Assembly (NCBI GenBank): GCA_041751995.1
Contig: JBGSHY010000091.1
Location: 1-14,750 of the forward strand
Direction: 5' to 3'
Length of the DNA: 14,750 bases
From: JANMEX01 sp041751995
GTDB taxonomy: Bacteria > Pseudomonadota > Alphaproteobacteria > Rhizobiales > Rhizobiaceae
Shown here: positions 14,009 through 14,750 of the stretch, in pieces
How the letters are laid out: each line of letters begins with the position of its first letter
How positions within the stretch are numbered: position 1 is the first letter of the stretch
Made by a program: the position numbers and the translations under genes
Notes under the pieces: generated by a model
What the model saw: the letters and a program-made list of their open reading frames with translations, nothing else
What the model was told of the DNA's origin: nothing
Databases searched by the model: none

Positions 14009-14037
14009 TAAGTAACATATATGTTACTTTGTCGCAA
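14009..14037 (-). promoter_or_regulatory. Promoter of the toxin-antitoxin operon
   Basis: On the minus strand: TTGCGA (14032-14037), 17-base spacer, TACTTA (14009-14014). The expected transcription start falls at about 14002, the first base of the toxin ATG. The spacer is filled by a palindrome, so binding there would block RNA polymerase. Confidence 0.45.
14010..14029. promoter_or_regulatory. 20-bp perfect palindrome, likely TA operator
   Basis: AAGTAACATATATGTTACTT is identical to its own reverse complement over all 20 bases. It begins eight bases before the toxin start codon, within the proposed promoter spacer. This is the usual place for the antitoxin or toxin-antitoxin complex to bind for autorepression. 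Confidence 0.75.
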
Positions 14038-14101
14038 GCGTTTGGATTTTGCGCCAAATCGCCACCCTTCGTCGCAAACAGTGCACGTTTCTGGTCGCAA
14101 A
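14031..14101 (+). promoter_or_regulatory. GTCGCAA direct repeats upstream of soxB
   Basis: GTCGCAA occurs at 14031-14037, 14071-14077 and 14094-14100; the last two extend to GTCGCAAA and are 23 bp apart. The first copy, read on the other strand, is the -35 of the toxin operon. Direct repeats about two helical turns apart are typical of AraC-type activator sites, so this may control soxB; no regulator gene is visible here. Confidence 0.35.
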
Positions 14102-14179
14102 TTGTTTAGAGCTAGGCAGTCGCGCAATGCCTGCGTTATGGTTGCGCGAACAGCGGCTCATTCCTGAAGGCTAATGTCC

Positions 14180-14750
14180 ATGCGCAAATATTCCGTCTTT
14201 GCTCTCGCCCGCGAGGCGATGCGTGCCCACAAGGGGTGGGACAAGCAGTGGACGTTCCCGGAACCCAAGGCGTCGTATGACGTGATCATCGTCGGGGCGG
14301 GCGGGCATGGGCTGGCGACGGCTTATTATCTGGCCAAGGAGCACGGCATCACCAATGTGGCGGTGCTGGAAAAGGGGTGGCTCGGCGGCGGCAACACCGG
14401 ACGAAACACCACCATCATCCGCTCCAACTATCTCTATGACGAATCTGCCGGCATTTATGACCATGCGGTCAAGCTGTGGGACGGGCTTTCGCAGGATCTC
14501 AATTACAATGTGATGTATTCGGCGCGCGGCGTCATGATGCTGGCGCACAATGTGCATGATGTTCAGGTGCTGAAACGCCATGTCCATGCCAACCGGCTGA
14601 ACGGCATCGACAATGAATGGCTGACGCCAGAACAGGCGAAGGAATTCTGCCCGCCGCTGAACATTTCCGCTTCCGCCCGCTATCCGGTGGTCGGCGCGAC
14701 CTTGCAGCGGCGCGGCGGCACGGCGCGGCATGACGCGGTCGCCTGGGGCT
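14180..14750 (+). CDS. soxB: Heterotetrameric sarcosine oxidase subunit beta, 3'-truncated by window edge
   Basis: N-terminal 190 residues of the beta subunit of heterotetrameric sarcosine oxidase, which demethylates sarcosine to glycine and formaldehyde in the cytosol. The FAD-binding motif VIIVGAGGHGLATAYYLAKE (35-54) and the following GGGNTGRNTTIIRSNYLYD (69-87) are characteristic, as is GGTARHDAVAWG at the cut end (179-190); His184 there is likely the residue that carries covalent FMN in this family. The ATG at 14180 has GAAGG nine bases upstream; an ATG two codons earlier (14174) is in frame but too close to that site. The usual soxD, soxA and soxG partners would lie beyond the right edge. 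Repeats upstream may be regulatory. Confidence 0.95.
   Translation, partial: MRKYSVFALAREAMRAHKGWDKQWTFPEPKASYDVIIVGAGGHGLATAYYLAKEHGITNVAVLEKGWLGGGNTGRNTTIIRSNYLYDESAGIYDHAVKLWDGLSQDLNYNVMYSARGVMMLAHNVHDVQVLKRHVHANRLNGIDNEWLTPEQAKEFCPPLNISASARYPVVGATLQRRGGTARHDAVAWG

Overview
The window looks like chromosomal DNA of an alphaproteobacterium of the order Hyphomicrobiales (Rhizobiales), in the Phyllobacteriaceae/Rhizobiaceae range. This rests on gene content: a three-subunit proton-translocating transhydrogenase (PntAA/PntAB/PntB) preceded by the small alphaproteobacterial aa3-oxidase subunit IV, a rhizobial-type bS21, a heterotetrameric sarcosine oxidase beta subunit, an ABATE/CGNR regulator and a FeeM-type N-acyltransferase. 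No species can be named from sequence alone. There are no rRNA or tRNA genes, CRISPR arrays, insertion sequences or phage genes.

Layout. (1) 1-3230, minus strand: a LivH-type ABC permease gene, then the small (DctQ) and large (DctM, cut by the left edge) membrane subunits of a TRAP transporter. (2) 3231-3291: a divergent promoter region with a possible operator. (3) 3292-4376, plus strand: an ABATE-domain/CGNR zinc-finger regulator translationally coupled to an unrecognised lipoprotein. (4) 4475-6781: a membrane-bound PAS-GGDEF-EAL cyclic-di-GMP enzyme. (5) 6782-7090: an intergenic stretch rich in dyads, leading into a FeeM-like acyltransferase (7091-7837). (6) 7946-11307: the energy cluster coxIV-pntAA-pntAB-pntB, closed by a clear terminator. 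(7) 11355-12830, minus strand: a two-gene unit of a six-TPR lipoprotein and a flavodoxin-fold NAD(P)H:quinone oxidoreductase. (8) 12901-13212, minus strand: rpsU with its own terminator and a hairpin in its leader region. (9) 13363-14002, minus strand: a RelE/HigB-type toxin and HigA-like antitoxin with a 20-bp perfect palindrome at the promoter. (10) 14180 to the right edge: the start of soxB.

How parts work together. The pnt genes couple the proton gradient to NADPH formation, and the oxidase subunit in front of them belongs to the respiratory complex that builds that gradient. The TRAP pair and the lone LivH-type permease are membrane uptake parts whose partners are not visible; the DctP binding protein may lie beyond the left edge. 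The cyclic-di-GMP enzyme and the acyltransferase are both signalling-type genes but nothing ties them into one pathway.

Several genes appear to use TTG starts with good ribosome binding sites (3230, 2224, 3867, 8237). Two autoregulator-type genes (the ABATE regulator and the toxin gene) have promoter-like hexamers placed so that their transcripts would begin at or next to the start codon. I did not find a convincing wholly new multi-gene system. The best leads are regulatory: the dyad cluster before the FeeM-like gene, the candidate operator at 3252-3285, the TA palindrome and the repeats before soxB.
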